Shown piece by piece: positions 34,459-44,790 of a stretch of DNA of 64,000 nucleotides. Positions within the stretch are counted from its first letter, which is position 1. Each line of letters begins with the position of its first letter. Source of the DNA: Lysinibacillus agricola (GTDB taxonomy: Bacteria; Bacillota; Bacilli; Bacillales_A; Planococcaceae); contig NZ_CP067341.1 in NCBI RefSeq assembly GCF_016638705.1, positions 5,221,904 to 5,285,903 on the forward strand, read 5' to 3'. Position numbers and translations under genes: made by a program. The notes under the pieces are model-generated. The model was given only the letters and a program-made list of their open reading frames with translations, had not been told where the DNA came from and searched no databases.

Positions 34459-35820
34459 TTATTCACGTGAAGGTGGTGGCGGCATTTGCGACCAATCCAC
34501 ATTAATGAATTTATTGAATTCTTTTTTAAAGGCAAGAGTAACTGTACCCGTTGGACCGTTACGCTGTTTAGCAATAATAATTTCAATCATATTTTTACTC
34601 TCGGACTCCTTATCGTAATAATCATCACGATATAAGAAGGCAACAATATCAGCATCTTGCTCAATACTTCCCGATTCACGTAAGTCACTCATCATTGGTC
34701 GCTTATCTTGACGTTGCTCAACGCCACGAGATAGCTGTGATAATGCAATGACTGGAACCTTTAATTCACGCGCTAAATGTTTTAAAGAACGTGAAATCTC
34801 AGATACCTCTTGCTGACGGTTCTCCCCTGCTTTACCACTACCTTGAATAAGTTGTAAATAGTCAATCAAAATCATACCGAGGCCATGCTCTTGTGCTAAA
34901 CGTCGACATTTTGCGCGAATTTCATTGATACGTACACCCGGTGTATCGTCAATAAAAATTCCTGAATTTGATAAACTCCCCATTGCCATAGTTAGTTTAC
35001 CCCAATCTTCTGTTGTTAAAGCACCTGTACGTAAAACTTGTGCATCTATATTTCCCTCTGCACAAAGCATACGCATAACTAGCTGCTCAGCACCCATCTC
35101 TAAGGAGAAGATCGCAACATTTTCCCGCGCTTGAACGGCAACACTTTGTGCGACATTCAATGCAAAGGCTGTTTTCCCTACAGATGGACGTGCCGCAACA
35201 ATAATTAAATCGTTACGCTGGAAGCCAGCTGTTATATGGTCTAAGTCACGGAAGCCTGTCGGAATACCTGTAACATCACCTTTTTGTGATTGAAGCTTCT
35301 CAATGTTATCAAAGGTTTCCACCAATACGTCTTTGACATGCTTAAAGTCACCCGCATTTTTACGATTGGCTACCTCCATCATTTTCTTCTCTGCTTCGCC
35401 TAGTAATGCCTCTACCTCATCCTCACGAGTATAGCCATCTTCTACTATTTTAGTAGCTACACGAATTAAGCGACGTAATAGAGCCTTTTCTTCGACAATT
35501 TTCGCATAGTGTGCGACGTTAGCAGCCGTAGGGACAGCATTGGCGAGCTCTAGTAAATACGATAGCCCGCCAACATCCTCAATTTCTTTTTTAGCTGATA
35601 ATTCTTCAGTAACTGTGACAACATCTATCGCTTTTCCTTGATCACTTAAACGTAGCATCGTTTCGAAAATTTGCTTATGTGCATTATGATAAAAATCATC
35701 TGCTAGTAAAATTTCAGATGCAGTGATTAACGATTGAGGATCGAGGAAAATCGCACCGATAACCGATTGCTCCGCTTCCCGGTTATGCGGTGGAACGCGA
35801 TCCATCATCGGTTCGTTCAT
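34459..35820 (-). CDS. dnaB: Replicative DNA helicase (DnaB; B. subtilis DnaC)
   Basis: 453 residues. The N-terminal helical domain (about 1-150) includes 'NREAEQSVIGAIFLDPQSL'; the RecA-like ATPase core has Walker A 'ARPSVGKT' (210-217), 'IFSLEMGAEQLVMRM' and 'LIDYLQLIQG'. It unwinds DNA as a hexameric ring at replication forks. It starts 14 bases after rplI, in the order yybS-gdpP-rplI-dnaB typical of Bacillaceae. No intein or truncation is seen. Confidence 0.97.
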   Translation of the reverse strand: MNEPMMDRVPPHNREAEQSVIGAIFLDPQSLITASEILLADDFYHNAHKQIFETMLRLSDQGKAIDVVTVTEELSAKKEIEDVGGLSYLLELANAVPTAANVAHYAKIVEEKALLRRLIRVATKIVEDGYTREDEVEALLGEAEKKMMEVANRKNAGDFKHVKDVLVETFDNIEKLQSQKGDVTGIPTGFRDLDHITAGFQRNDLIIVAARPSVGKTAFALNVAQSVAVQARENVAIFSLEMGAEQLVMRMLCAEGNIDAQVLRTGALTTEDWGKLTMAMGSLSNSGIFIDDTPGVRINEIRAKCRRLAQEHGLGMILIDYLQLIQGSGKAGENRQQEVSEISRSLKHLARELKVPVIALSQLSRGVEQRQDKRPMMSDLRESGSIEQDADIVAFLYRDDYYDKESESKNMIEIIIAKQRNGPTGTVTLAFKKEFNKFINVDWSQMPPPPSRE

Positions 35821-35833
35821 GGATTGTCGCCCC

Positions 35834-36280
35834 TTATTCTTCCGTTACATGAACTTTTAAAGTAGCAGATACTTCATGGTGTAGTTTTACAGGTACATTT
35901 GTAAAGCCTAGCGCACGAATTCCATCACTTAAAGTCATTTTACGTTTATCAATTTTTATGCCATGCGTTTTTTGAAGCGCATCGGCAATTTGCTTTGTAG
36001 ATACTGAACCAAATAGGCGACCACCTTCACCTGATTTTGCTTTTAATTCTACCGTTAAAGCTTCTAATTTTTCTTTTAATGCTTCCGCTTCTGCTAATTC
36101 TGCAGCAGCATTTTTAGCTTCTAAATTCTTTTGACCTTCTAATTGACTTAATGCTTGTGCATTTGCTTCAGCAGCATAGCCATTTTTAATTAAGAAGTTT
36201 TGTGCATAGCCGTCTGCTACATTTTTAACTTCTCCTTTTTTCCCTTTTCCTTTAACATCTTTTAAAAATACTACTTTCAT
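35834..36280 (-). CDS. rplI: 50S ribosomal protein L9
   Basis: 148 residues with the L9 N-terminal domain '[20 protein letters not shown]', the long connecting helix and the C-terminal rRNA-binding domain ('[16 protein letters not shown]'). It binds domain V of 23S rRNA. The ATG overlaps the gdpP stop by four bases. Confidence 0.97.
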   Translation of the reverse strand: MKVVFLKDVKGKGKKGEVKNVADGYAQNFLIKNGYAAEANAQALSQLEGQKNLEAKNAAAELAEAEALKEKLEALTVELKAKSGEGGRLFGSVSTKQIADALQKTHGIKIDKRKMTLSDGIRALGFTNVPVKLHHEVSATLKVHVTEE

Positions 36281-38250
36281 GATTCCGAACTCCCTTCGAG
36301 TACCTCATTTATGGCCTCTTCTAGATATTTTTTTACTCCAGCAATGGAATTTGCTTCGATTTGGCAAGCTGCATTAGTTAAATGTCCGCCGCCGCCTAGC
36401 TTTTCCATAACAAGCTGTACGTTGACCTCGCCAAGTGATCTTGCACTTATGCCGATTTTGCCATCTGAACGATGCGCAATGACAAAGGAAGCACCAACAT
36501 CCTTCATTGTTAGTAAAATGTCTGCTGTTTGCGCAATTAGTACAGAATCATACACTTTCGATTCCTCACCTGCAGCAATAGCAATCCCCGGCTTCACGAA
36601 CTTAACAGTTTGCACTATTTTAGAACGCTCGATATACGTAGCTACATCTTCTTTTAGTAATCGCTGTACTAACACTGTATCGGCACCATTCGTCCGTAAA
36701 TAAGAAGCTGCTTCAAATGTACGGGCTCCTGTACGCAGTGTAAAACTCTTCGTATCTACAATAATTCCCGCCAGTAATGCAGTAGCCTCTAGCATATTAA
36801 TCTTCGCACGTTTTGGTTGATACTCGAGTAACTCCGTCACAAGTTCAGCTGTGGACGAGGCATATGGCTCCATATAAACAAGCGTTGGATTTCCTATAAA
36901 ATCCTCACTTCTACGATGGTGATCAATTACTACCACTTTTTCAGCTAGCTTCAATAGGTGTGAATCGATGACTAAATTCGGTTTATGTGTATCGACAATA
37001 ACGAGCAATGACTTTTCTGTCATTCTTGTCGCAGCTTCCTCTGGTGTTATGAAATTTTCATAGAAATCCGATTTATTCTCAATTTCATTCATTAAACGTG
37101 TTACACTGCCGTTTAATTCGTCGAAATTTATGATGACATAGCCCTTTACATCATTCATTTGTGCCATTTTACGTACACCAACAGAGGCACCGATAGAGTC
37201 CATATCAGGGTTTTTATGTCCCATAACAAACACTTGGTCACTATCCTGAATTAAATCACGTAATGCATGGGAAATAACACGTGCTCTAACGCGCGTACGT
37301 TTCTCAACAGGATTCGTTTTCCCACCATAGAATTTTAGTTTTCCTGTAGGCTGCTTGATAGCAACCTGATCACCACCACGACCTAAAACGAGATCAAGAC
37401 TTGATTGTGCTAGTTCACCAAGTTCCACTAATGAAGATGAACCTGCACCAACACCAATACTTAATGTTAATGACATATTTTTTTGTGCTGTTTTTTCTCG
37501 AATTGTATCTAAGATAGCAAATTTTTTCTTTTCAAGTTCCATTAAAATGGATTCGTTTAAGACAGCTAAAAAACGATCGGATGATATTCGTTTCACAAAT
37601 ATCCCTTGCTCAGCCGCCCAATCATTAACAATTGATGTCACCATCGTATTCGTTAAACTACGTGGCTGATCATCCATCGCTTGCGTAATTTCGTCATAGT
37701 TATCAACAAATAAAATCGCAATGACTGTACGATCTGCATAGTATTGTTTTTCAATAGCGATTTGCTCAGTGATATCAAAGAAATATAGCAAATTCTCTTC
37801 TTTTTTATAATAAACTCGATATTTACGATCACGGAGCGTAATCGTATCTTCGTTTGTCTCTTCGGTCTTCATTAGAACGTAGATGTCATCAGATATATTA
37901 ACGATTCCTTCACCTACTAAATTTTCCATATTTAAAACACTTTGCATATATGGATTCGACCATTCTATTTCATATTGTTCATTTACAAGTAAAATCCCAA
38001 TTGGCATTTCCAGCAATGCCTCTTCCCCTACTTTTTTCATGCGGAAGGAGATGGATTCAATGTGCTTTTCTGTTTCTTCAAAAGTAATCTGTTCTACTTT
38101 CCACGTATAGACCATTAATAGAACAAAACCTACTCCATAACCAATACCTATCCCGATATTCCAAATACATAGGAGCCCGAACGTCACAATGCCAAAAATG
38201 GAAAGAACAAAAAGCGGATAGCGGATTGGTCGTTTTCTAAAAGTCCCCAT
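36277..38250 (-). CDS. gdpP: c-di-AMP phosphodiesterase GdpP
   Basis: 657 residues: two N-terminal membrane spans (about 10-48), a PAS-like domain (about 80-165), a degenerate GGDEF domain (about 175-300) and a DHH/DHHA1 phosphodiesterase with '[12 protein letters not shown]' (344-355), 'VDTHKPNLV', '[11 protein letters not shown]' and '[12 protein letters not shown]'. It degrades cyclic di-AMP, which controls potassium, osmolyte and cell-wall balance. It sits between yybS and rplI as in B. subtilis (yybT). Confidence 0.95.
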   Translation of the reverse strand: MGTFRKRPIRYPLFVLSIFGIVTFGLLCIWNIGIGIGYGVGFVLLMVYTWKVEQITFEETEKHIESISFRMKKVGEEALLEMPIGILLVNEQYEIEWSNPYMQSVLNMENLVGEGIVNISDDIYVLMKTEETNEDTITLRDRKYRVYYKKEENLLYFFDITEQIAIEKQYYADRTVIAILFVDNYDEITQAMDDQPRSLTNTMVTSIVNDWAAEQGIFVKRISSDRFLAVLNESILMELEKKKFAILDTIREKTAQKNMSLTLSIGVGAGSSSLVELGELAQSSLDLVLGRGGDQVAIKQPTGKLKFYGGKTNPVEKRTRVRARVISHALRDLIQDSDQVFVMGHKNPDMDSIGASVGVRKMAQMNDVKGYVIINFDELNGSVTRLMNEIENKSDFYENFITPEEAATRMTEKSLLVIVDTHKPNLVIDSHLLKLAEKVVVIDHHRRSEDFIGNPTLVYMEPYASSTAELVTELLEYQPKRAKINMLEATALLAGIIVDTKSFTLRTGARTFEAASYLRTNGADTVLVQRLLKEDVATYIERSKIVQTVKFVKPGIAIAAGEESKVYDSVLIAQTADILLTMKDVGASFVIAHRSDGKIGISARSLGEVNVQLVMEKLGGGGHLTNAACQIEANSIAGVKKYLEEAINEVLEGSSES

Positions 38251-38262
38251 TACATCAGCCCC

Positions 38263-39204
38263 TTATTCTTTAGTTTTCCCCTTCACAAGTGAACGTACGT
38301 CGAAACCTAAATCTACGATGCCCAGCAATATCATAAAGGATGATAGTGGTAAGGCTAACAAAGTAGCTATCCATTTTACGGCATTTGGCATTCCTTTTTT
38401 AGAAATAAAGTAATGGATAAAGGAAATCCCCTGCAGGATTAATAACATCCATAAAACATAAGAAACATTTAAAACAATAATATCTAATGTAGATCCAGAT
38501 TCTGGACGCATAAATAAGTTAATGGATAAAACAATCATGTAATACCATAAAATAGATCGTGGTAGACGCATTTGTTGGAACGGTGCAAATTTCGGTACGT
38601 CTAAACCAAGACGTTTTAATACAGGTAAATTTAACGTTATGATTATAAATGCTGTCATAAATGCAGAGATCGTTACCGTTGCAGGTATTGTCAGCTCAAT
38701 TGTTTTTAGCAGGGCATCAATTAGCTCTGGCTGAAATGCTTCTTGACCTGTCATAGTTTTTGCAAGTTCATTTGATTGCTCATAACTTTCGCGGAACAGC
38801 TCCATGCTCATGCTAATGATATTGATACCAGCAAATTGAACATAGGCTACATAGACAATTGCCATTGACAGAAGAACAGCAACCCCTGATGACATGAATA
38901 GGTAAAGTTTGCTTTTCTTTAGATTAATTGCACTTCCTATAACGACACCAAGTAATGCCAAAATCAAGGCAAATGGTAACATAATTATGCCACTCATTAA
39001 AGTGGTTAAGATACATCCTACTACTGCTACAAATATTGATGCGGAACGCTTGTAATTTGCGCTATACCAAGCAATCGGTAGTGGAGCAAATAGTAGACTT
39101 ACGATAGAAATGAGTGGTACGTATGCAGAAATAAGCATTAGAATTGTAAAGATTGCAACCATCATTGAGCCTTGTACAAGCGCCTTTGTTTGATTATTCG
39201 GCAT
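38263..39204 (-). CDS. yybS: DUF2232 membrane protein (YybS)
   Basis: 313 residues with about eight hydrophobic spans ('TILMLISAYVPLISIVSLLF', 'LPFALILALLGVVIGSAINL', 'LILQGISFIHYFISKKGMPN'), matching the YybS/DUF2232 family. The function is unknown; related proteins resemble transport components. It starts the yybS-gdpP-rplI-dnaB group and ends 12 bases before gdpP. Confidence 0.85.
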   Translation of the reverse strand: MPNNQTKALVQGSMMVAIFTILMLISAYVPLISIVSLLFAPLPIAWYSANYKRSASIFVAVVGCILTTLMSGIIMLPFALILALLGVVIGSAINLKKSKLYLFMSSGVAVLLSMAIVYVAYVQFAGINIISMSMELFRESYEQSNELAKTMTGQEAFQPELIDALLKTIELTIPATVTISAFMTAFIIITLNLPVLKRLGLDVPKFAPFQQMRLPRSILWYYMIVLSINLFMRPESGSTLDIIVLNVSYVLWMLLILQGISFIHYFISKKGMPNAVKWIATLLALPLSSFMILLGIVDLGFDVRSLVKGKTKE

Positions 39205-39493
39205 TGAAAACCTTCCTTTTTTCAGTCAAACTTACTGACCTTTATTGTACCATTTTTTCAGGTTATTGAACAAAAAACGCTAAGAACAACTGAATGCTTT
39301 GCCATTAATTTTGTAGAACCAATGACTAAAGCATAAAATACATAACTATATAGGAGATTTTTTACCGAAAAAGCATATCAAATTCATTCCCTGATTAGGT
39401 TCTTCTTTAAATATATTGAAACGCTCCAATTATTATTATATTTCAACGACAAGCACACTCGATATAAGTATGGTCAACACCTTGGCGACATCA

Positions 39494-39529
39494 ATCTTAT
39501 TTGTCTTCTGCTAGTTACGTTGGTACTTA
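39494..39529 (-). pseudogene. Third, deleted rpsR remnant
   Basis: CTTATTTGTCTTCTGCT is the exact 3' end of rpsR with its upstream base context. It is followed by GTTACGTTGGTACTT, also exact or nearly so in rpsR but about 70 bases apart there. It suggests an earlier recombination event at this spot. Confidence 0.5.
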
Positions 39530-39570
39530 GCGCTAATGACGCTTTCGACAGTTACTAATACATGAAAAAA

Positions 39571-39597
39571 GGCTTTTAATCGAAATGATTATAAGCC
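39571..39597 (-). terminator. Hairpin terminator
   Basis: GGCTTATAAT and ATTAAAAGCC (minus strand) pair around TCATTTCG, followed by TTTTTT. Confidence 0.6.
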
Positions 39598-39913
39598 GTT
39601 TTGTTTTTAAAAATGTCCTTAGTCGATTGTTCCTCTCACCATACGTTTCAGAAATACGATAGCATTTTGTTTCTCAATCTCTAACATTTCATTTTTCTTT
39701 ATTCATGTCTCTTAAAAGTGTAATAAATTCTTATACTAATAGCAAATGGTAATATATAGAGCAATTACTGAGATAAAATCAACCATATTACCGAAATAAG
39801 GATATCCATTTTCATCTTCCAAGTTACAAGATTATCCTTCTTTAGCAACTCCATTTTTACAAATAAAAAAAGCACAATCAAAGCGATTAAACCTTGTTGT
39901 GCCTTTAAATATA

Positions 39914-40150
39914 TTATTTGTCTTCTGCTACGAATGGAAGTAATCCCATGATACGAGATACTTTGATAGCTGAAGTTAATTTACGTTGGTACTTTGCACT
40001 TGTGCCAGTTACGCGACGTGGTAAAATTTTACCGCGCTCAGAGATGAATTTCTTTAAAAGATCTACATCTTTGTAGTCGATATGCGTAATATTGTTTGAA
40101 GTGAAGTAGCAAACTTTACGGCGTTTGCGGCCTCCGCGACGTGGTGCCAT
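39914..40150 (-). CDS. rpsR: 30S ribosomal protein S18, second copy
   Basis: 78 residues ('[20 protein letters not shown]' after the start Met), identical in sequence to the operon copy at 45701. S18 pairs with S6 on the 30S platform. ATG 40150 follows AAGGAGGAG. The DNA is identical through the coding region and ribosome binding site. The right flank keeps only about 25 bases of the ssb end before it diverges, so this copy has no rpsF-ssb in front. It needs a promoter from within the insert or read-through, and may be silent or a backup. Confidence 0.85.
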   Translation of the reverse strand: MAPRRGGRKRRKVCYFTSNNITHIDYKDVDLLKKFISERGKILPRRVTGTSAKYQRKLTSAIKVSRIMGLLPFVAEDK

Positions 40151-40197
40151 AGTATGTCTCCTCCTTATCATTTTTTAATTTAGAAGTATTAGAACGG
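39914..40197. repeat. Direct repeat (left copy) bounding the rpsR insert
   Basis: About 284 bases match 45701-45984 with one difference near 40182. It covers rpsR, its ribosome binding site and a stub of the ssb 3' end (GTATTAGAACGG). Beyond the left side the terminator hairpins are similar but diverged; beyond the right side there is no match. Confidence 0.85.
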
Positions 40198-40463
40198 CAA
40201 TTATGTCTACCACACTGTGTATAATCTTTGTATCTTCAATGTTTAAAACTTCCAAACTACAAATCATGTGTAATCTAGTATAAATATAATAGAAGAAACT
40301 TAGAATTTTGTAATAAGAAACCCCACACATTTTTTAAAAAAAGAAATATATGTGGGTTGATTTTGAGATAGATTTAATTAAAAAATTATTTTCTATTTTT
40401 CAAATAATTTTTATAGATGTATAAAGAAGGAAATAATCGTAAGTTAATGGTGAATGAGAAGTG

Positions 40464-40610
40464 GGACAACAAAAAGAATATGTGAAAAGAAAGCTTTCAG
40501 AAGAAAAAACGAGTACCATTTATCATCAACGCAAAATTGACGTGGAACTGGTTTTTGGATTCTTGAAGGCTAATTTACGTTTCACTCGATTTTCAGTTCG
40601 TGGAAAATAT
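40464..40610 (+). pseudogene. IS1182-type transposase C-terminal fragment
   Basis: About 49 codons reading 'KLSEEKTSTIYHQRKIDVEL' and 'VFGFLKANLRFTRFSVRGK', the conserved C-terminal block of IS1182-family transposases with the catalytic-region 'QRKIDVE' motif. No N-terminal part and no inverted repeats are seen. It stops by changing into the next gene fragment at about 40610. A terminator-like hairpin (CCCCACACA/TGTGGGG) is at about 40320-40358. Confidence 0.75.
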
Positions 40611-40611
40611 A

Positions 40612-41095
40612 CTAGATAGAAAAGAAGTAGCAGCAGAAATAGACTTCAAAAAAATAGAAGGTTTAGATGATATACCTGACATAGGACTTACATGGTGAGC
40701 CTGATCACTATGAGAATCTAGTAATTGAACTTAAGAGGCCATCATGTGTCATTGGAGAAAAGGAACTTTCACAAATAAAATCCTATGCATTTGCTATCGA
40801 TGATGATCCTCATTTTGATAAACAAAAGACAAAGTGGAAATTCATTTTACTTGGTATCAAATTAAACAGCCATGCCCAAAGGGAAATGAAACAATCCGAT
40901 CGAGAGTTCGGCTTAATATATAATTCTGATAATGTAGAAGTATGGGTTAAAGAATGGAACCAAGTAATCCAAGAAGTTCGGGGTAAACATCAATTTCTGC
41001 AAAAACAGTTAGAACTTGAAATACAGAATGATGAAGAAGGCCTTGAATATTTACATTCACGATATAAACATATTTTACCAAATATTGATAATTAA
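40612..41095 (+). pseudogene. Frameshifted C-terminal fragment with a PD-(D/E)xK-type nuclease motif
   Basis: Two frames join near 40690. The first reads 'LDRKEVAAEIDFKKIEGLDD', the second 'EPDHYENLVIELKRPSCVIG' to 'EYLHSRYKHILPN'. 'LVIELKRP' is the Glu-x-Lys strand of a PD-(D/E)xK nuclease fold, and the surroundings resemble the C-terminal domain of large ATPase-nuclease proteins that often occur in defence islands (from memory). The N-terminal ATPase part is missing and a one-base frameshift breaks what is left. It cannot be functional. Confidence 0.5.
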
Positions 41096-41407
41096 TTTAT
41101 GGCAAATACAACCCTATAATAAACTAATACCAATTTTTAAAGGTTCTTTATCTGCTAAACAACAACAAGTGGCCAATGGAATAAAAGGAAATTATGCTAA
41201 GGCTTATTGGGTTACAAATTAAAAATGCTTTTAAACGTTTCCATGATTCAATCAGTTCAACTTGCGTGGATAGTATGTGGCAACACATAGGTGCGGTTGA
41301 TTTAAGTAAAATACTTAGTCTAATTAAAACTAAGTATTTCTTTCATTCTAAATATTCATTTGTTACTTTCCATGCCGGAAACCTAACTTCGTTACGAATA
41401 GAATTAT
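41096..41407. other. Unassigned 310-base stretch
   Basis: Open short frames ('GNYAKAYWVTN', 'IKNAFKRFHDSISSTCVDSM') exist but none has a ribosome binding site, and I recognise no family. It is probably further gene debris between the nuclease relic and the convergent ABC operon. Confidence 0.35.
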
Positions 41408-42034
41408 TTAATAATTAATATTAAACTTACTTCGATATTTTATTAAAAATACAGAACCTAAGTAAAGAATTATTACAGCAATTAATTGCCACCCTATGAA
41501 ATCATTTACTTCGGTAAAGGCTTTTGGCCGATACCATTGAGACAAATAAAACGGACCTTGTCCCATACCTGTAGTAAACATTCCAAATGTCAAATAAAAT
41601 AAAGAAAAAAGTACCCCTAGACCTGAGTGTTTGAAAAATGAAATGGAAAAAGAAGCAATTGCAAAATAAAATAATATAGATGTAAAAGCACTTAAGAAAA
41701 ATGCATTATTAATATACTCACTGACAAGAAGAGTAAAAGCTAAACCAACAAGAACACTTAATATTAAAGGCCGAATCATCCCAGTCTGCCAATGAGAAAG
41801 AGGCAACGTTATGAGAAGTTCTTTTTGTTCCAGTGAACCTATATGACTAAATAAAGCTACTATTGGTAATATTGATAGTGGAAATAACAATAAAACAATT
41901 GTTCCTTCTCCCATCTCGTTCATACCCAATTGAAACTCAAGAAGGATAAATAATAAGGTAAGTATAGGTATTAGAAAAAACGCCCAATATACTTTTATTA
42001 TATAAATAAGATATGTTAGCTCTTTTGTAACCAA
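41408..42034 (-). CDS. ABC-2-type permease, small
   Basis: 208 residues with five or six hydrophobic spans ('VYWAFFLIPILTLLFILLEF', 'EGTIVLLLFPLSILPIVALF', 'LFSLFYLTFGMFTTGMG'). TTG start at 42034, nine bases after GGAAGG, inside the end of the ATPase gene (19-base overlap). It is the last gene of an operon with an ATPase and a large permease-like protein and probably completes the membrane part of that transporter. Substrate unknown. Confidence 0.7.
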   Translation of the reverse strand: MVTKELTYLIYIIKVYWAFFLIPILTLLFILLEFQLGMNEMGEGTIVLLLFPLSILPIVALFSHIGSLEQKELLITLPLSHWQTGMIRPLILSVLVGLAFTLLVSEYINNAFFLSAFTSILFYFAIASFSISFFKHSGLGVLFSLFYLTFGMFTTGMGQGPFYLSQWYRPKAFTEVNDFIGWQLIAVIILYLGSVFLIKYRSKFNINY

Positions 42035-42888
42035 ACCATATAACCTTCCTCCAATGTAGGATGTATTTGAACTGCTAGCGGATGTGGTTGTTCATTATGA
42101 ATAATTCGTAACGTTATTTGATTCGAACTAGGTTCCTCCGTAATATTACTAATAAAGAATTCTTTTTTCATAAGCATGGAGTTATAAGCAGTTGAATCAA
42201 CAGTAACTGTCCAAACAAGTTGATTCGCAATACTGACAACATCTTGCACATGAGAATACTTCATAACCGTCCCCTTATTCATAAGTAATACCTCGTCACA
42301 AGTCATCACAATATCTTCAGTAATGTGAGTTGAAAATAGAACAATTCGTTCTTGAGCAATTCGTTTTAATAAATTTCTAAATCGAATACGTTCTTCTGGA
42401 TCTAAGCCAGCAGTTGGTTCATCCACAATTAACAATTGTGGATTATGCATAATAGCTTGAGCAATTCCAACTCGCTGTTTCATACCGCCTGAAAGATTCT
42501 TTATTTTAATATTTGCTTTGTCTTCCAAGTTAACTTCGATTAATGTTTTTAAGGCAAGTTCTTTTATTTGCTCTAATGCCATCCCCCTTAATATCCCGAT
42601 ATATTGTAGATATTCAATAATCTTCAAATGCGGAAAAAGTCCGATATGTTGTGGCATATAGCCAATATGTTTTCGAATTTCTTCTTTGTTTTTGTCCCAA
42701 TTTAAATTACCTAATGAAATTGTTCCGGTTGTTGGTTCAAAATATGTGGATAAAATACGTAATAAGGTTGTCTTTCCAGCGCCATTAGGACCCAACAATC
42801 CAACCACACCATTATTTAGGTTGAAAGAGGTTTCTTTTAAAATATCATGATTTTTAACTTTTTTTGAAATGTCATTAACGATTAGCAT
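42016..42888 (-). CDS. ABC transporter ATP-binding protein
   Basis: 290 residues: Walker A 'GPNGAGKT' (33-40), Q-loop 'IGYMPQHIGLFP', signature 'LSGGMKQRVGIAQAI', Walker B 'LLIVDEPTAGLDPEER' and H-loop 'LFSTHITEDI'. All catalytic motifs are intact. A short C-terminal domain follows from about 215. The ATG at 42888 follows GGAGG and overlaps the end of the large membrane protein gene by 14 bases, so the subunits are made together. Confidence 0.9.
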   Translation of the reverse strand: MLIVNDISKKVKNHDILKETSFNLNNGVVGLLGPNGAGKTTLLRILSTYFEPTTGTISLGNLNWDKNKEEIRKHIGYMPQHIGLFPHLKIIEYLQYIGILRGMALEQIKELALKTLIEVNLEDKANIKIKNLSGGMKQRVGIAQAIMHNPQLLIVDEPTAGLDPEERIRFRNLLKRIAQERIVLFSTHITEDIVMTCDEVLLMNKGTVMKYSHVQDVVSIANQLVWTVTVDSTAYNSMLMKKEFFISNITEEPSSNQITLRIIHNEQPHPLAVQIHPTLEEGYMVWLQKS

Positions 42889-44695
42889 TATTAGCCTCCA
42901 AATCTTCCACCATTTGTTGTAATGATAAAACTCCCTTTGTTTGCTGATACCATTCTATAATTAAATGGTTTTTTTCTTCTTTTGATAGTTTTGGATAATA
43001 AGTTAATAGTTTATTAATTTGATCTGGGTCATATTTATTTTTTAAAAAATTGATCCAAGATTCATGCGTTATCATATCGAAATATACAGCTTCGAATAAA
43101 CTTGTTTCTCCTACATTCAAAAATAGCTGATTTAAAATTGCACTATCTTGTACAAGATTTTCATCTTCAAAAAAGTAACATTCATCTGGATTAGCACTAA
43201 AAGCAGGATAGGTTGTTAGAGTATAATAATTTTGACATGTCATAGTAACTTCTGTTAATAACTTTTTATTAATCTTGTCGATTTCCGATTGAACACGCTG
43301 TTTATTTAAAATAATTTCATCTGTATTTTTGAAAAACGGATACGTACTTTTATTTTCTGTTATGAACTCCCCTTTTAATAACGTTGGACCGTACATGTAA
43401 CCTTTCCAATCCCCGGTATTATCAAGTGATAAATTACTAATAACTTTATCATTATTTTTGAATTTTATATTGTAGTGTTCTTTTCTACTTTCATTAAGAG
43501 GATTTGCTGCCTCTAGTGGATTCATTGGATACCAAGGAGTTGTCCCAATTAACTCAAAAGTAGTAGGACCAACAGATAAGTATTCTTTTGTTTCTACTAA
43601 AAAAGTTAGTTCCCCGGTTGATTTAGGTAGCGATATTGTCACAATATTATTTTTATGTTCAAAGTTAATTTCTTCCGCATTAAAAAGAACTTTTTGTATT
43701 TTAAAATCATCCCACAGCGCTAAATGAACTTCATTGAAATCAGAAAAAATTTCAAATTTCACCTCATAGCTTAGTTCTTGTCTATTTTTATGATGGTCAA
43801 TAACAAATGAATAATTATCCAGATTATAAGAATAGGCATTCTTATTTTTAAAATTAGATATTTCAAAATCTTTTCCACTTAAAGAAAAATGTTGCTCATT
43901 AATAATCTGCGGAACAAAGGGAGAGATAAACGGAATGAAAACACTTGCTGTTAATAGTAGAAAAAGTCCACCTTTAACAACTTTTGTTACTCTAAATCTT
44001 AAAAGTATAAATGTAGTAATTAAAATTAATAACATAAAAATACGCTGCACATATATACCATTATTTATATGCATATTTTCTAACGGGAAAAAAGAGGGTA
44101 TAGAAGTAATGTTAGGATCTCCGTTTATTAACCATGCCCCAACAGATGGTGGAATAAAACCTAACATAGAATTATAAGGCATAATTAAAAACCAAATAAA
44201 AATCATGAAAATATAACTAAAAATATTCGGGATGAATGTAAATACGATATAACCAATAATTATTGAAAAATAAAATGGTAAAAACCACATAAAGAACGTA
44301 TAGAGTAACGTGGTTTTAAATAAATAAAATGTTAACTGTTCAGTTGAATTGTAATGAATATAAACTAGTAAAGTAGTGTAAAAAATTGCGTAATATCCAA
44401 AAGTAATAAAACCCCATATAATTAGTTTATTTATACTCATCTGATTATAAAGAGGTAGTTGCTTGAATTGTTCTATGATGAAATTCTTTTTTTCTGTCCG
44501 GGCTTCTTCAGCACCGTAAAATAAAAATAGTAGATTAATTGTCATAACAAAATAAACCATTAATGGTAAAATCGAAAAACTCGTTAAATTATTTTTTGGT
44601 AAAACAATACTAACAATAATAGATGTAATAAATAATATAGACCATTTGGGTTGTCTAAAAAAATGATATAAGTCGTATTTTATACAATGTAACAT
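42875..44695 (-). CDS. Large membrane protein of an ABC export module
   Basis: 606 residues. Six or so membrane spans in the first 250 residues ('WSILFITSIIVSIVLP', 'LLILITTFILLRFRV' and others) are followed by a large outside-type domain with beta-rich segments ('FLVETKEYLSVGPTTFELIG', 'PWYPMNPLEAANP') that resembles the permease-plus-aminopeptidase-N-like proteins of some ABC systems, though no HExxH zinc motif is visible. ATG 44695 follows AGGAGGG. It is translated together with the ATPase. A role in exporting or modifying the secreted protein encoded upstream is inference. Confidence 0.65.
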   Translation of the reverse strand: MLHCIKYDLYHFFRQPKWSILFITSIIVSIVLPKNNLTSFSILPLMVYFVMTINLLFLFYGAEEARTEKKNFIIEQFKQLPLYNQMSINKLIIWGFITFGYYAIFYTTLLVYIHYNSTEQLTFYLFKTTLLYTFFMWFLPFYFSIIIGYIVFTFIPNIFSYIFMIFIWFLIMPYNSMLGFIPPSVGAWLINGDPNITSIPSFFPLENMHINNGIYVQRIFMLLILITTFILLRFRVTKVVKGGLFLLLTASVFIPFISPFVPQIINEQHFSLSGKDFEISNFKNKNAYSYNLDNYSFVIDHHKNRQELSYEVKFEIFSDFNEVHLALWDDFKIQKVLFNAEEINFEHKNNIVTISLPKSTGELTFLVETKEYLSVGPTTFELIGTTPWYPMNPLEAANPLNESRKEHYNIKFKNNDKVISNLSLDNTGDWKGYMYGPTLLKGEFITENKSTYPFFKNTDEIILNKQRVQSEIDKINKKLLTEVTMTCQNYYTLTTYPAFSANPDECYFFEDENLVQDSAILNQLFLNVGETSLFEAVYFDMITHESWINFLKNKYDPDQINKLLTYYPKLSKEEKNHLIIEWYQQTKGVLSLQQMVEDLEANNANR

Positions 44696-44790
44696 TGGTT
44701 ACCCTCCTAACTGACGACTAATAGATAAAGTGTCCTAGCAAAATTATTAAACTTTTAACTAGTAAGTTTGATCGTGTAAGCTACTGGAAG

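Larger units (their letters stand above)
39205..39913. other. Gap holding an rpsR scar and decayed sequence
   Basis: At 39494-39529 the plus strand reads CTTATTTGTCTTCTGCT, then GTTACGTTGGTACTT, two pieces of rpsR joined by an internal deletion. A terminator-type hairpin is at 39571-39597. Around 39610-39700 a minus-strand frame ('MLEIEKQNAIVFLKRMVRG') looks like the tail of a lost gene. The yybS promoter should lie next to 39204. Nothing else is recognised. Confidence 0.5.

Noticed and set aside
34459..34490. TTCACGTGAA inside dnaB as a parS site
   Set aside because: Only about 11 of 16 bases match the consensus; the outer bases are wrong.
41194..41418. 74-codon plus-strand frame running into the ABC operon end
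   Set aside because: No ribosome binding site, no recognisable domain, and it overlaps the end of a well-supported permease gene.
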